A DNA stretch of 64,000 nucleotides from Palsa-504 sp963795795 (GTDB lineage Bacteria; Actinomycetota; Actinomycetes; Streptosporangiales; Streptosporangiaceae): assembly GCA_963795795.1 (NCBI GenBank), contig CAWCJS010000006.1, positions 248,001 through 312,000 on the forward strand, read 5' to 3'. Below, piece after piece: positions 49,744-59,099 of this stretch. The stretch's first letter is position 1. Each line of letters opens with the position of its first letter. The translations under genes and the position numbers were made by a program. Below the pieces are notes generated by a model. The model was given only the letters and a program-made list of their open reading frames with translations, had not been told where the DNA came from and searched no databases.

Positions 49744-52302
49744 GTGACCGAAGTTACCGATCCGCCCGGCGGGCATGACCGCATCGAGCCGGTCGACATC
49801 CAGTACGAGATGCAGCGCAGCTACATCGACTACGCGATGTCGGTCATCATCGGCCGCGCGCTGCCCGACGTGCGGGACGGGCTCAAGCCGGTCCACGTGC
49901 GGATCCTGTACGCGATGTACGACGGCGGGTTCCGCCCCGACCGCGGGTTCTTCAAGTGCTCGCGGGTGGTCGGCGAGGTCATGGGCAACTATCACCCGCA
50001 CGGCGACAGCGCGATCTACGACGCCCTGGTCCGGATGGCGCAGCCCTGGTCGATGCGGATGCCGCTCGTCGACAGCCAGGGCAACTTCGGCTCGCCGGGC
50101 AACGACCCGCCCGCGGCCATGCGGTACACCGAGTGCCGCCTCGCCCCGCTCGCGATGGAGATGCTGCGGGACATCAACGAGGACACCGTCGACTTCCGCG
50201 AGAACTACGACGGCCGGTCGTCCGAGCCCGTGGTGCTGCCGAGCCGGTTCCCCAACCTGCTCATCAACGGGTCTGAGGGGATCGCGGTCGGCATGGCCAC
50301 CAAGATCCCGCCGCATAACCTGCGCGAGGTCGCGGCCGGGGTGCAGTGGTACCTGGACAACTTCGGGGCCTCCGACGAGGAGCTGCTCGACGCGCTCATG
50401 GAGCGGGTCCACGGTCCGGACTTCCCCACCGCCGGGCTGATCGTCGGGCGGCGCGGGATCAGGGACGCGTACCGCACCGGGCGCGGGTCAATCACCATGC
50501 GCGCCGTGGTCGAGGTCGAAGAGGACGCCCGGGGGCGCACCCTCCTGGTCGTGAAGGAGCTGCCCTTCCAGGTCAACCGGGACAACCTGGCCGAGAAGAT
50601 CGCCGAGCTGGTCCGGGACGGCCGGGTCGGCGGAATCGCCAGCATGCAGGACGAGAGCAGCGGGCGCACCGGCCAGCGGCTCGTGATCGTGCTGAAGCGG
50701 GACGCGGTCGCCAAGGTCGTTCTGAACAACCTCTACAAGCACACTCAGCTGCAAGACACGTTCGGCGCCAACATGCTGGCCCTGGTCGACGGCGTGCCGC
50801 GCACGCTGCGCCTGGACCAGATGATCAGGTACTGGGTGACGCACCAGATCGAGGTCATCGTCCGGCGCACCAGGTACCGGCTGCGCAAGGCCGCGGAGCG
50901 GTTGCACATCGTCGCCGCCCTGCTCAAGGCCATCGACCGAATCGACGAAGTCATCGCCCTGATCAGGGCCAGCGCCTCGGCCGCCGAGGCGCAGCAGGGC
51001 CTGATGGGGCTGCTGGAGATCGACGAGATCCAGGCGCGCGCCATCCTGGACATGCAGCTGCGCAAGCTGGCCGCCCTGGAGCGCCAGGAGCTCATCAATG
51101 AACGGGACGATCTCGAAGCCAAGATCGCCGACTACGAGAGCATCCTGGCCTCGCCGGAGCGGCAGCGGGAGATCGTGGGCACCGAGCTGGCCGAGATCGT
51201 CACCAAGTACGGGGACGCCCGGCGCACCGAGATCATCGCCTACGACGGCGAGGTGGCCGACGAGGACCTGATCGCCGAAGAGGATGTCGCGGTCACCATC
51301 ACGTACGGCGGGTACGCCAAGCGCACCAAGACCGACCTGTACCGCGCGCAGCGGCGCGGCGGCAAGGGCGTGCGCGGCGCGCAGCTTCGCACCGATGACA
51401 TCGTGGACCACTTCTTCATCACCACGACCCATCACTGGATCCTGTTCTTCACGAACAAGGGCCGCGTCTACCGGGCCAAGGCCTACGAGCTGCCCGACGC
51501 CGGCCGCGACGCCCGCGGCCAGCACGTGGCCAACCTGCTCGCGTTCCAGCCCGACGAGCGGATCGCCGAGGTGCTCGCGCTGCGCGACTACCAGGTGGCG
51601 CCCTACCTCGTGCTCGCCACCCGCTCGGGGCTGGTGAAGAAGTCCAAGCTGACCGCCTTCGAGAACGTGCGGTCGGGCGGCATCATCGCGATCAACCTGC
51701 GCGAGGACGATGAGGTGATCGCGGCCCGGCTGGTATCCCCGGAGGACGACATGCTCCTGGTGAGCAAGGGCGCGCAGGCGATCAGGTTCCACGCCGACGA
51801 CGATTCGCTGCGCCCGATGGGCCGGGATACCTCGGGCGTCATCGGGATGCGCTTCAGCGACGGGGATGAGCTGCTCGGCATGTACGTGGTCAGGGACGGC
51901 GGCGACGTGCTGGTGGCCACCGGCGGCGGCTACGCCAAGCGCACGCCGGCCGACGAGTATCCCGTCCAGGGCCGCGGCGGCCGCGGCGTCGTCACCGCCA
52001 AGATCACCGAAACTCGCGGCGAGCTCGTCGGCGCGCTGATGGTGCACGCGGACGACGAGATCTTCGCCATCACCTCGGCGGGCGGGGTGATCAGGACCCA
52101 GGCGGGCGGGATCAAGCAGTCGGGACGGCAGACCATGGGGGTCCGGCTGATGAACCTGGCCGCCGGGGACAGCGTGGTGGCGCTGGCCCTCAACGCGGAG
52201 TCGCTGGCTGAGGCAGAAGCAGCAGACGAGGACGCCGACCAGGGCCAGGTCGAGGGTGAGGCAGATCCTGAGGCGCCCGCGGCCGGATCAGACGACGAAT
52301 AA
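49744..52302 (+). CDS. gyrA: DNA gyrase subunit A
   Basis: 852 residues. The breakage-reunion domain has the active-site Tyr in AAMRYTECRLAP. The quinolone-determining region reads HPHGDSAIYDALVRMAQPWS with the Ser and Asp of the sensitive type. The C-terminal beta-pinwheel contains the GyrA box QRRGGKG. An acidic tail (about 815-852) ends the protein. It follows gyrB by 52 bases. Confidence 0.98.
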   Translation: MTEVTDPPGGHDRIEPVDIQYEMQRSYIDYAMSVIIGRALPDVRDGLKPVHVRILYAMYDGGFRPDRGFFKCSRVVGEVMGNYHPHGDSAIYDALVRMAQPWSMRMPLVDSQGNFGSPGNDPPAAMRYTECRLAPLAMEMLRDINEDTVDFRENYDGRSSEPVVLPSRFPNLLINGSEGIAVGMATKIPPHNLREVAAGVQWYLDNFGASDEELLDALMERVHGPDFPTAGLIVGRRGIRDAYRTGRGSITMRAVVEVEEDARGRTLLVVKELPFQVNRDNLAEKIAELVRDGRVGGIASMQDESSGRTGQRLVIVLKRDAVAKVVLNNLYKHTQLQDTFGANMLALVDGVPRTLRLDQMIRYWVTHQIEVIVRRTRYRLRKAAERLHIVAALLKAIDRIDEVIALIRASASAAEAQQGLMGLLEIDEIQARAILDMQLRKLAALERQELINERDDLEAKIADYESILASPERQREIVGTELAEIVTKYGDARRTEIIAYDGEVADEDLIAEEDVAVTITYGGYAKRTKTDLYRAQRRGGKGVRGAQLRTDDIVDHFFITTTHHWILFFTNKGRVYRAKAYELPDAGRDARGQHVANLLAFQPDERIAEVLALRDYQVAPYLVLATRSGLVKKSKLTAFENVRSGGIIAINLREDDEVIAARLVSPEDDMLLVSKGAQAIRFHADDDSLRPMGRDTSGVIGMRFSDGDELLGMYVVRDGGDVLVATGGGYAKRTPADEYPVQGRGGRGVVTAKITETRGELVGALMVHADDEIFAITSAGGVIRTQAGGIKQSGRQTMGVRLMNLAAGDSVVALALNAESLAEAEAADEDADQGQVEGEADPEAPAAGSDDE

Positions 52303-52470
52303 TCCCGGACGAATAGGGTAGAAGGGTAGACTTCCGGCTCAGGTCCACGGCAACGACTCCGGGGACCTGCGCGTCCCATAAGTAGCTAGACGCAGCGGTG
52401 AGATGCCGCCTTCTTTGCATGGCTGTCGCATGGGCGTCTCGTCCAGAGATAACCTCGTGAGGGTCTGGAT

Positions 52471-53640
52471 ATGAGGGAGGACGGCTTGGACAGGCGTACG
52501 GACGACCCCGATGAATCGGGTGGGGCGTCGCCGACAGTCGTGACCTCACGACAAGACGGTGGTGACCCCAGCTCGGACAATGACCGCGACACCCGCCCGG
52601 TGGGCATCATGGTGCCGTCGCCCATGATGCCCCGGATCCCGGGTGATGCCCCGGCCATCCCGCCAACCTGGAACGTTCCCGCCGCCAGCTCGATCGTCGG
52701 CGAGAACGGGGTCGGCGAGAACGGGAAGGACGGCTCCGGGGCGGCCGTCGCAGAGGCCGCTGCCGATGACGCACTCGCCGGGACCGACGACCTGGGCTCG
52801 TCCGTTTTTGACTCGGCCTTCGATACGTCGGCGTTTTCCCTGACCACTACGGACTCGCCCGGCCTGGACTCCTGGAGCCCGGGTCCGGTCTCCTGGAGCC
52901 TGAGCGATACCGACGAGCCGTCGGCCGACGGCGCGTTCACGACGGACCTTCTCGCGGACGAGCCGGCGACCAGCCCGTCGTGGGAGCAGTCGTCGTTCAG
53001 CACGTCGTACGGCGAGTCACCCGCCGCGCAGCCCAGCCCGGATCCGCCCGCGGTCTCCGCGGCGGCGTTCACCTGGGAGACCCCCGAGCCCCCGGCCACG
53101 TCACCGTCCTCGCCCGCGCGGACCTTCCTGCGGTCGGCCGGAAACGTGAAGCCCCCGCCTCCCGCACGACCGACGGTGACCGCCGTCAGCCCGCCGCAGC
53201 CCGCATCGGCCCCGGCCCCGGCCCCGGCCACGGTGCGGAGGGTGCCGCCGAAGGCAGCCGCCAAGCGCTCGGTACGTCAGGCGCACCTGACCGTCGCCCG
53301 GGTCGAGCCGTGGTCGGTGATGAAGTTCAGCTTCGTCGTGTCCCTCGTCGCCTTCGTGATCCTGTTCGTTGTGGTCACCGTGCTCTGGGGTTCGCTGTCG
53401 GCCCTCGGCGTATTCGACTCGCTCCAGCGAGTCGTCTCCAGCGTGACGTCCAGCCAGACCTCGAACGGCGTGAACGCGGCGAAGTGGTTCTCAGCCTCAC
53501 GGATACTCGGCTGGACCGCCCTGCTCGGCTCGCTCAACATCGTCCTGATCACGGCGATGTCGACCATCGGGGCGGTGGTCTACAACCTGACTTCCCGGCT
53601 CGTGGGCGGCGTGGAGGTCACGCTCCGCGAGACGGAGTGA
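52471..53640 (+). CDS. DUF3566 transmembrane protein
   Basis: A 389-residue protein. The first 260 residues are acidic and Ser/Pro-rich, without a fold. The C-terminal DUF3566 region (about 265-389) starts AHLTVARVEPWSVMKFSFVV and has two membrane helices (SFVVSLVAFVILFVVVTVLW and IVLITAMSTIGAVVYNLTSR). It is the Rv0007-type protein that follows gyrA in actinobacteria; function is unknown. The start ATG 52471 is weakly supported, with no strong ribosome binding site. Confidence 0.82.
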   Translation: MREDGLDRRTDDPDESGGASPTVVTSRQDGGDPSSDNDRDTRPVGIMVPSPMMPRIPGDAPAIPPTWNVPAASSIVGENGVGENGKDGSGAAVAEAAADDALAGTDDLGSSVFDSAFDTSAFSLTTTDSPGLDSWSPGPVSWSLSDTDEPSADGAFTTDLLADEPATSPSWEQSSFSTSYGESPAAQPSPDPPAVSAAAFTWETPEPPATSPSSPARTFLRSAGNVKPPPPARPTVTAVSPPQPASAPAPAPATVRRVPPKAAAKRSVRQAHLTVARVEPWSVMKFSFVVSLVAFVILFVVVTVLWGSLSALGVFDSLQRVVSSVTSSQTSNGVNAAKWFSASRILGWTALLGSLNIVLITAMSTIGAVVYNLTSRLVGGVEVTLRETE

Positions 53641-53736
53641 CGCCCAGCCCGGTCCGGCGTCGCGGCGCGAGCGCCTCGCCGGTGCGGTAGGATATTGGCT
53701 TGCTCCTGTTTGCGCAGGTCAAGCCGGTTATGGCAT

Positions 53737-53810
53737 GGGGTTATAGCTCAGTCGGTTAGAGCGCGTCCCTGATAAGGACGAGGCCCGTGGTTCAAGTCCA
53801 CGTAACCCCA
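53737..53810 (+). tRNA. tRNA-Ile (anticodon GAT)
   Basis: A 74-base cloverleaf. Acceptor GGGGTTA pairs with TAACCCC, discriminator A. The anticodon stem CGTCC/GGACG encloses loop CTGATAA with anticodon GAT. T-arm GTGGTTCAAGTCCAC. CCA is not encoded. It follows gyrA-DUF3566 as ileT does in mycobacteria. Confidence 0.97.
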
Positions 53811-53973
53811 CACATGTGTCGTTTCGTCAGTTCGACCTGTCAACTCTTCGCATGCGGACTGTGGCTGAGACCATACATCGCGTCCGGGCTTGCTAAGCTG
53901 CCGTACACACCTGCGGTCAGCCGATCCGCTTCCGCGGGCAGGATCTGGACGTCATCGAGGTGGAGGTTTCCTC

Positions 53974-54099
53974 GTGGTAAAGAAGCTACTTCTGGTCGTC
54001 CTTCTCGGGCTAGGCGCGTTCGCCGTCTGGCGTAAGGTCGTTTCCGACCGGGCCGAGCTCGACCTTTGGACCGAGGCGACGGCAGCCGACGACGACTGA
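53974..54099 (+). CDS. DLW-39 family small membrane protein
   Basis: A 41-residue peptide with a hydrophobic helix (KKLLLVVLLGLGAFAVWRK) followed by the family hallmark ELDLWTEAT and an acidic tail. It matches the DLW-39 family found after gyrA/tRNA-Ile in actinobacteria. GGAGG lies about eight bases before GTG 53974. Function is unknown. Confidence 0.85.
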   Translation: MVKKLLLVVLLGLGAFAVWRKVVSDRAELDLWTEATAADDD

Positions 54100-54165
54100 T
54101 CCGCGCGGTCGGCGGCGAGGTCCGGCAACCCGCGGACCGGCCGTCCGGCGCCAGGAGGCGACCCG

Positions 54166-54858
54166 GTGAGCGACACATCTCCCGTTTCACTGGTCTGCTG
54201 TGACGTGCTCGGAGCCGCGGCGGCTGACGGCAGCGTGCTCGAGCGGGCGTTCGCCGAGGCGATCGCCACCCAGGGCGTGGTAACGGGGACTGCGGCCTAC
54301 GTCAGATCCATGGTCCAGTTCGACAGGACCCGCGGCTGGTCTCCGGCCGAAGTCATCCACAGCCTGTTCCCCGAGGACGAGATCCGGGCGCAGGCCGCGA
54401 TCCTCGCCTTCGAGCGGTCGTTCCAGGCCGCCGTCGACCGGTTCGGCGTCCTCCCGCTGCCCGGGGCGAACGAGGCGCTGGCCAAGCTCACCGCCGCGGG
54501 CACCAAGGTCTGCCTGCTCTCGTGCCTGGCCAGGCCCGCGCTCAGCCTGATCACCGAACGCCTCGGCTGGTGGCAACGCGCGGACCTGGTGCTCTGCGCG
54601 GACGACGTGGCCAGGGGCTTCCCCTGGCCCGACCTGGTCCTCACCGCGGTCCTGCGGCTCGGCATCGGTGACGTGCGGGACGTCGCCGTGGTCACGCCCA
54701 CCGAGAGCGGCGTGTTGTGCGCCCGGCGCGCCGGGGCCCGGCTCGTAATCGGCATGCGGGGCGGTGCGCACAGCGCGAGCCAGGCTCCGCCGGGCCGGGG
54801 CCACGCACCTGCTGGCGGATATCGGCGACCTGCCGGACCTGGTGGCATCACAGGGTGA
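54166..54858 (+). CDS. HAD phosphatase-like protein (phosphonatase-like), C-terminus out of frame
   Basis: A 230-residue frame. The nucleophile Asp lies in VCCDVLGAA (motif I), motif II is CLLSCLARP, and the region DVRDVAVVTPTESGVLCARRAGARLVIGM (with its inner break) matches phosphonatase-like hydrolases up to about residue 205. After that the frame reads Pro/Gly-rich. The +1 frame instead reads ARLRRAGATHLLADIGDL and ends at 54892, which is what the family expects. A one-base shift near 54775 therefore changes the C-terminus. Substrate unknown. Confidence 0.75.
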   Translation: MSDTSPVSLVCCDVLGAAAADGSVLERAFAEAIATQGVVTGTAAYVRSMVQFDRTRGWSPAEVIHSLFPEDEIRAQAAILAFERSFQAAVDRFGVLPLPGANEALAKLTAAGTKVCLLSCLARPALSLITERLGWWQRADLVLCADDVARGFPWPDLVLTAVLRLGIGDVRDVAVVTPTESGVLCARRAGARLVIGMRGGAHSASQAPPGRGHAPAGGYRRPAGPGGITG

Positions 54859-54926
54859 GAGCGGCGGCCACGCTGTTCACCACGGCGAGTGACTGACGAC
54901 GCCTGCCGCGTGGCAAACTGTCAAGC

Positions 54927-55790
54927 ATGCCGGAACTGCCGGAAGTGGAGTCGCTCGCCGAGTTTCTGCGCGCCCACGCCACGGGCCACGCGGTGGCGCG
55001 CGCCGACGCCGCCTCGTTCTCGGTCCTGAAGACCTTCGACCCGCCGCTGACCAGCCTCAACGGGCAGGTGATAGCCGGGGTCGGCAGGCACGGCAAGTTC
55101 CTCGACATCTCCACCGACCAGGGCCTGCACCTGATCATGCACCTGGCCCGGGCGGGCTGGCTGCGCTGGCGCGAGGACCTGCCCGCGACGCCGCCGAAAC
55201 CCGGCAAGAGCCCCCTGGCCTTCCGCCTGGCGCTCGACGACGGCTCCGGGTTCGACCTCACCGAGGCGGGCACGCACAAGCGCCTGGCCGTCTACCTGGT
55301 CCGTGACCCCGCCGAGGTGCCCGGCGTCGCCACGCTCGGCCCGGACCCGCTGGCCGCCGATTTCACCGTGGACACCCTGGCCGGCCTGCTGTCGGGCCGC
55401 CGGACGCAGATCAAGGGCGTGCTCCGCGACCAGCGGATCATCGCAGGCATCGGCAACGCGTACTCCGACGAGGTGCTGCACGCGGCCAAGATGTCCCCGT
55501 TCAAGATCGCGGCCAGCATGACGCCCGACGATGTCGCCGTCCTGTACGACGCCATCAAGACGACCCTGCACGAGGCGGTCGAGCGTTCGGCAGGGCTGGC
55601 GGCCGCCGACCTCAAGGGCGAGAAGAAGAGCGGCTTGCGGGTGCACGGCAAGACCGGCCAGGCCTGCGCGGTCTGCGGCGACACGATCCGGGAGGTCTCG
55701 TTCGCCGACTCCGCGCTCCAGTACTGCCCGACCTGCCAGACCGGCGGCAAGCCCCTCGCCGACCGCCGCCTGTCCCGCCTGCTCAAGTAA
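54927..55790 (+). CDS. Fpg/Nei family DNA glycosylase
   Basis: A 287-residue DNA repair enzyme. It starts MPELPEVESLAEFL with the catalytic Pro and Glu, has the H2TH motif region IIAGIGNAYSDEVLHAAKMS, and a C-terminal zinc finger with CAVCGDTI and CPTCQT. It excises oxidised bases and cleaves the abasic site. The finger ends with Arg-containing DRRLSRLLK. Which lesion it prefers (MutM or Nei type) is not clear from sequence. It precedes tRNA-Ala by 95 bases. Confidence 0.93.
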   Translation: MPELPEVESLAEFLRAHATGHAVARADAASFSVLKTFDPPLTSLNGQVIAGVGRHGKFLDISTDQGLHLIMHLARAGWLRWREDLPATPPKPGKSPLAFRLALDDGSGFDLTEAGTHKRLAVYLVRDPAEVPGVATLGPDPLAADFTVDTLAGLLSGRRTQIKGVLRDQRIIAGIGNAYSDEVLHAAKMSPFKIAASMTPDDVAVLYDAIKTTLHEAVERSAGLAAADLKGEKKSGLRVHGKTGQACAVCGDTIREVSFADSALQYCPTCQTGGKPLADRRLSRLLK

Positions 55791-55885
55791 AGATCCATTG
55801 ACCCGAACGCCGCTAGTTGCTCCCCCGCGGCATGCTGTCCATCGCGGCCCAGGTCCTGACCGGGTAACCTGGGCGGAGACATCTC

Positions 55886-55958
55886 GGGGCTATAGCTCAG
55901 CTGGAAGAGCGTCTGGTTTGCATCCAGAAGGCCAGGGGTTCGAGTCCCCTTAGCTCCA
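55886..55958 (+). tRNA. tRNA-Ala (anticodon TGC)
   Basis: A 73-base cloverleaf. Acceptor GGGGCTA pairs with TAGCTCC (one G-T pair), discriminator A. The anticodon stem TCTGG/CCAGA encloses loop TTTGCAT with anticodon TGC. T-arm GGGGTTCGAGTCCCC. CCA is not encoded. It marks the boundary between core and accessory sequence. Confidence 0.97.
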
Positions 55959-55968
55959 CAGGGGGTTA

Positions 55969-56004
55969 CCGACAGAACTGCCGGTGTCGTGCCGACAGAA
56001 CTGT
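55969..56004. repeat. short direct repeat downstream of tRNA-Ala
   Basis: CCGACAGAACTG occurs at about 55970-55981 and again at about 55993-56004, twelve bases apart. Such tandem motifs are typical of transposase binding sites at insertion-sequence ends. The rest of the 218-base gap to the transposase stop has no gene. Confidence 0.45.
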
Positions 56005-56176
56005 TCTGGTGACCGTTTCTGATTATGCCTGCGGTGTCTGACATTGGCTCTGGGCGCCGCGCGGGGCCTGCTGGCCGGGCGCGGGCAGCCGGGTCGTAGC
56101 GTTCTGGCTGCCTGGAGTGTGGCTGTTGCCCGGCTGGTGATGCTGGTCGGTGGTGGCGCTGGGAGCTTTGCGCGTG

Positions 56177-57820
56177 TTAGCCGTCTGGCAGGTAGTCGCG
56201 GAGGCTGGCCCGGCGCCGGCGTGCCCGCTGGGCGGTGGCGGCTGTGTCGCTGGCGGTCAGGGCCCGCCAGGCGCGGATCTTGCGGATGTTGGCGGCGATC
56301 AGCAGCAGGGCGGTGAACAGGGAGCAGGCGGCGATGCCGCGGATGCGGCGGCGTCCGGGCTGGGCGAGGGCCTGGTGGGCGGGGTCTTTGGCGTAGCCGT
56401 TGAGGCCTTCGATGGTGTTGCGCAAGGTGGCGTAGCGGGCGTGCCAGGCGGGGCTGCCGTAGGGCAGGTCCTGGCGGTAGCGGGCGCCGGTGTCGGGGGC
56501 GATGGTGATCGCGGTCTGCCGGCAGATCTTCGGCGGTTCTTCGGGTGGCTGGAGGACCTTGGGCCGCCCGTCGCGGGGTGATAGCGAGGCCTGGCGGAGC
56601 GGGCACATCAGCCCGGGGTGGGTGCCGAGGGCGGGGCAGGACAGCCGCTGGTAGCCGTCGGCGTCTGGGCCGTCTTTGCGTTTGAGCTGGTAGGGGGCGC
56701 GTGCGGCGATCTGCTGGTCGTAGAGCTCGCGGTCGATGGCGTGATCGCGCAGGCGGGCGGTGGCGGTGATGAGCGGCTCGGGCAGGGCGGGGCAGTACCA
56801 GCTGCCTTCGACGAGCAGGGCGCCGCCGGTGCTGGCCTGGATGCCGAGCTGGTCGGCGCGGTAGTCCATGACGGGCTGGTAGCCCAGCGCCCGGGCGGGG
56901 AGGTGGAAGCGGCCGGGGAGCGCGGCGGTGTAGGCGCGGTCGTAGCCGAGCCAGCCGGTCTTGTGGCCGCGGGCGGCGACGGAGGCCAGGACGCGGGCGC
57001 CGGTGCCGCCGGGGTCTTCGCCGGGCCGGGCCATGGCCAGGCCGATCGCGAGGTTCGGCGTGGCGGGCGGCGCGCCGGGAGGCCGGGCGGTGACGGCGAT
57101 GGTGGCCTCCAGCGCCCAGCAGATCTTCCGCAGCGGCTTGCCCTTGTCGTCTTCGCGCTCGCGGTGGTCGCCCTCGCGGACGTACCAGCCGCCGTCGGGG
57201 TCGCTGGCCGACAGGCCGGCGCGCCTGGACGGGCCGCGGGAAAACAGCGGGACCGGGGTGGCGTCCAGGCCGGTGCCGCCGTCGGAGGCGGCGCGCTCGG
57301 CCTGGGTGAGGACCGAGACGCTGGCCTCCAGCAGCGCGTTGACCAGCGCCTCGAGCCGGTCGCGGGCGGCGGTGGCCTGATCGGGGGTCATGGGCTTGGT
57401 GCGGGCGTTGAGCTCGCCGGCGGTGAGCCGCCGGTTCTTCGGCAGCGCCGAGGGGTCGGCGACGGACAGGATCGGGTCGAAGCAGTACCGGACCCGGCGG
57501 TAGGCGGCCTTGAAGGCCCGCTCGGTGGTGGCGGTGCCGGGCACGCCGAGCAGCCGGCGGGATGCGGGGGGCAGCTGGCAGAACAGCAGCCGGGTGGCCT
57601 CGGTCAGGAACAGCGGCCGGTCATCGAGCGCCAGGCACAGCAGCGCGGTGAGCACGGCGCGCACCGGCAGCGGGCGGCGCCGCCCGGTGCGGTGGGCCAG
57701 CGCGGCCTCGATGACCGGGGCCTTCCCGCTGCGGTCGATGAGCTCGGCGGCAAACGCCACGGCCTGCTCGTCCGGGGCGCTGCCCGGCCCGGGGATGTCC
57801 AGCCCGCCGCCGCCATGCAT
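56177..57820 (-). mobile_element. DDE transposase of the bicistronic element
   Basis: A 547-residue transposase from ATG 57820. Catalytic acids fit a DDE/IS1182-like RNase H fold: Asp in GTGLDATPVPLF, Asp in GWLGYDRAYTAAL, and Glu in LRNTIEGLNGYAKD. The C-terminus has a hydrophobic helix (IAACSLFTALLLIAANIRK). Its start overlaps the upstream gene stop (ATGA), so the two are translated together. An N-terminal extension to 57994 is the shadow of the upstream gene. Intact and probably functional. Confidence 0.8.
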
Positions 57821-58608
57821 CAGCGCGCCTGCTGGCGTCTGTCCCAGGCCCGCAAGGCGGCCTTGGCCGGGGCGCCGTCGACGTGGCGTGCGTAGCGGGC
57901 CAGTGACTCGGCCTGGCAGATCCCGGTGATCGCCAGCAGCTCGCCCACCGGGGTGCCCGCGGCCAGGTGGCCGCAGATGAAACTGGACCGGCACCGGCCC
58001 AGGGTCAGCCGGGGCGCGGCCGGGTCAGCGGCCAGGGTGCGGGCGAAGTTCGTGACGAAGTTCTTGTAACCCCGGTCCGCCGGGCCGGGCCGGAACAGGT
58101 GAGCATGTCCCGCGCCGGCGGCCAGCCCGGCCGCCCGCCCGGCATAAGCCGGGGTGACCGGCACCACCCGCGCGGCTGGCCCGCTGACGCGGACCGTCAC
58201 CCGGCGGCCGCGCCGGGACACGTCGCTGCCGCGCAGCGCCACCAGCTCGCCGGGCCGCAGCCCGGCGCCGATGCCGAACACCACCACGGCCAGCGCCGAG
58301 GCCCGTTTCGCCGGGTCGCGCTGGGCGGCGGCGATAGCGGCCAGCTCGGCGCGCTCGGCCGGCGAGTACGGCGGCGGCGCCTCGGCGCCCGCGAACGGCG
58401 TCCCCCGCTGCCCCGGCTCGCCGTGCACCGGCGCGGCCAGCCGGTACAGCGCCGACCGGTAGGTGCCCCGGGTGGACGACGCCCGGCCGGGAAGCCCGGC
58501 CACGCAGAACGCCTCGATCACGTCATAGTCCAGCAGGAACTCGCGGCCGGCCGGGATCCCCCGCAGGCCGGCGAACCGGCACAGCCCGCGCAGCGCGGGC
58601 GCTGTCAC
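57820..58608 (-). CDS. tyrosine-recombinase-like protein paired with the transposase
   Basis: A 262-residue protein. The catalytic-domain signature is VVFGIGAGLRPGELVALRGSD, with the box I Arg. The second region TLGRCRSSFICGHLAAGTP keeps an Arg but not the usual HxxR-H pattern. The C-terminus has Tyr in ARYARHVDG. So it is related to phage-type integrases but with a degenerate active site. GTG 58608 overlaps the stop of a 17-codon frame starting at ATG 58658. In-frame residues before GTG 58608 also look protein-like, so the 5' end may be truncated. Confidence 0.65.
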   Translation of the reverse strand: MTAPALRGLCRFAGLRGIPAGREFLLDYDVIEAFCVAGLPGRASSTRGTYRSALYRLAAPVHGEPGQRGTPFAGAEAPPPYSPAERAELAAIAAAQRDPAKRASALAVVVFGIGAGLRPGELVALRGSDVSRRGRRVTVRVSGPAARVVPVTPAYAGRAAGLAAGAGHAHLFRPGPADRGYKNFVTNFARTLAADPAAPRLTLGRCRSSFICGHLAAGTPVGELLAITGICQAESLARYARHVDGAPAKAALRAWDRRQQAR

Positions 58609-58657
58609 CTGCTGGCCGGCCGCGGCGCAGGCCCGCGCCCGCCGCCCGCCGGCGCCA

Positions 58658-58681
58658 TGCTTGAAATATATGACTCAAGCA
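58658..58681. promoter_or_regulatory. inverted repeat before the recombinase-like gene
   Basis: TGCTTGA (58658-58664) and TCAAGCA (58675-58681) are perfect 7-base arms around an AT-rich 10-base spacer. On the minus strand a TATATT -10-like element sits inside it, just before the short leader frame. It may be an operator or a terminal binding site of the element. Confidence 0.45.
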
Positions 58682-58726
58682 CCGAGCGGGGGATGCCGCC
58701 GCGCGGCGGATAAGGAATCCTGTGAC

Positions 58727-59065
58727 ATGGACGACCTGGCCGCCGCCACGAGCAGATCCAGGCCGAGCTCGCCCGATCGGCATCCCCTGCCCGGCTCGCT
58801 CACCAGCCGCACCACCCGCTGCCAGCGGCCGGCTGCCACTGCCACGCCAGCCCGCCGGTCCTGCACGGCCCCTACCACCTGGACCCGCAAAGCCGGCCCC
58901 GCTCCATCACCAAGACCCTCACCCCGAGGAAGCCGAACGCTCCGCCCCTACTCGCCGCCCACCGCCGCTGCGCCAGCTCATCAGACAGAGGACCACGAGC
59001 CGAGCCTCGCGGCGCAGGCAGCAGCACCACGGGAGACAGCCGACCAAGGATCACCCTCGTCTCGG
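58727..59065 (+). pseudogene. DUF6788 gene broken by multiple frameshifts
   Basis: Family-typical segments occur in order but in alternating frames: HEQIQAELARS, then PLPGSLTSRTTRCQRP, GCHCHASPPVLHGPYH, TWTRKAG, RSITKTLTP, EEAERSAP, LLAAHRR, LRQLIRQ and EDHEPSLAAQAAAPRET. DUF6788 proteins accompany transposon-like elements. At least six frame changes in about 330 bases make the gene dead unless the assembly is faulty. Confidence 0.65.
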
Positions 59066-59099
59066 CGCTTACGGAGTTCTGTGTGGCCCACGGGTCAGA

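Noticed and set aside
56618..57895. 425-residue plus-strand frame opposite the transposase
   Set aside because: Gly/Ala/Val-rich antisense shadow of the DDE transposase gene, without domain signature.
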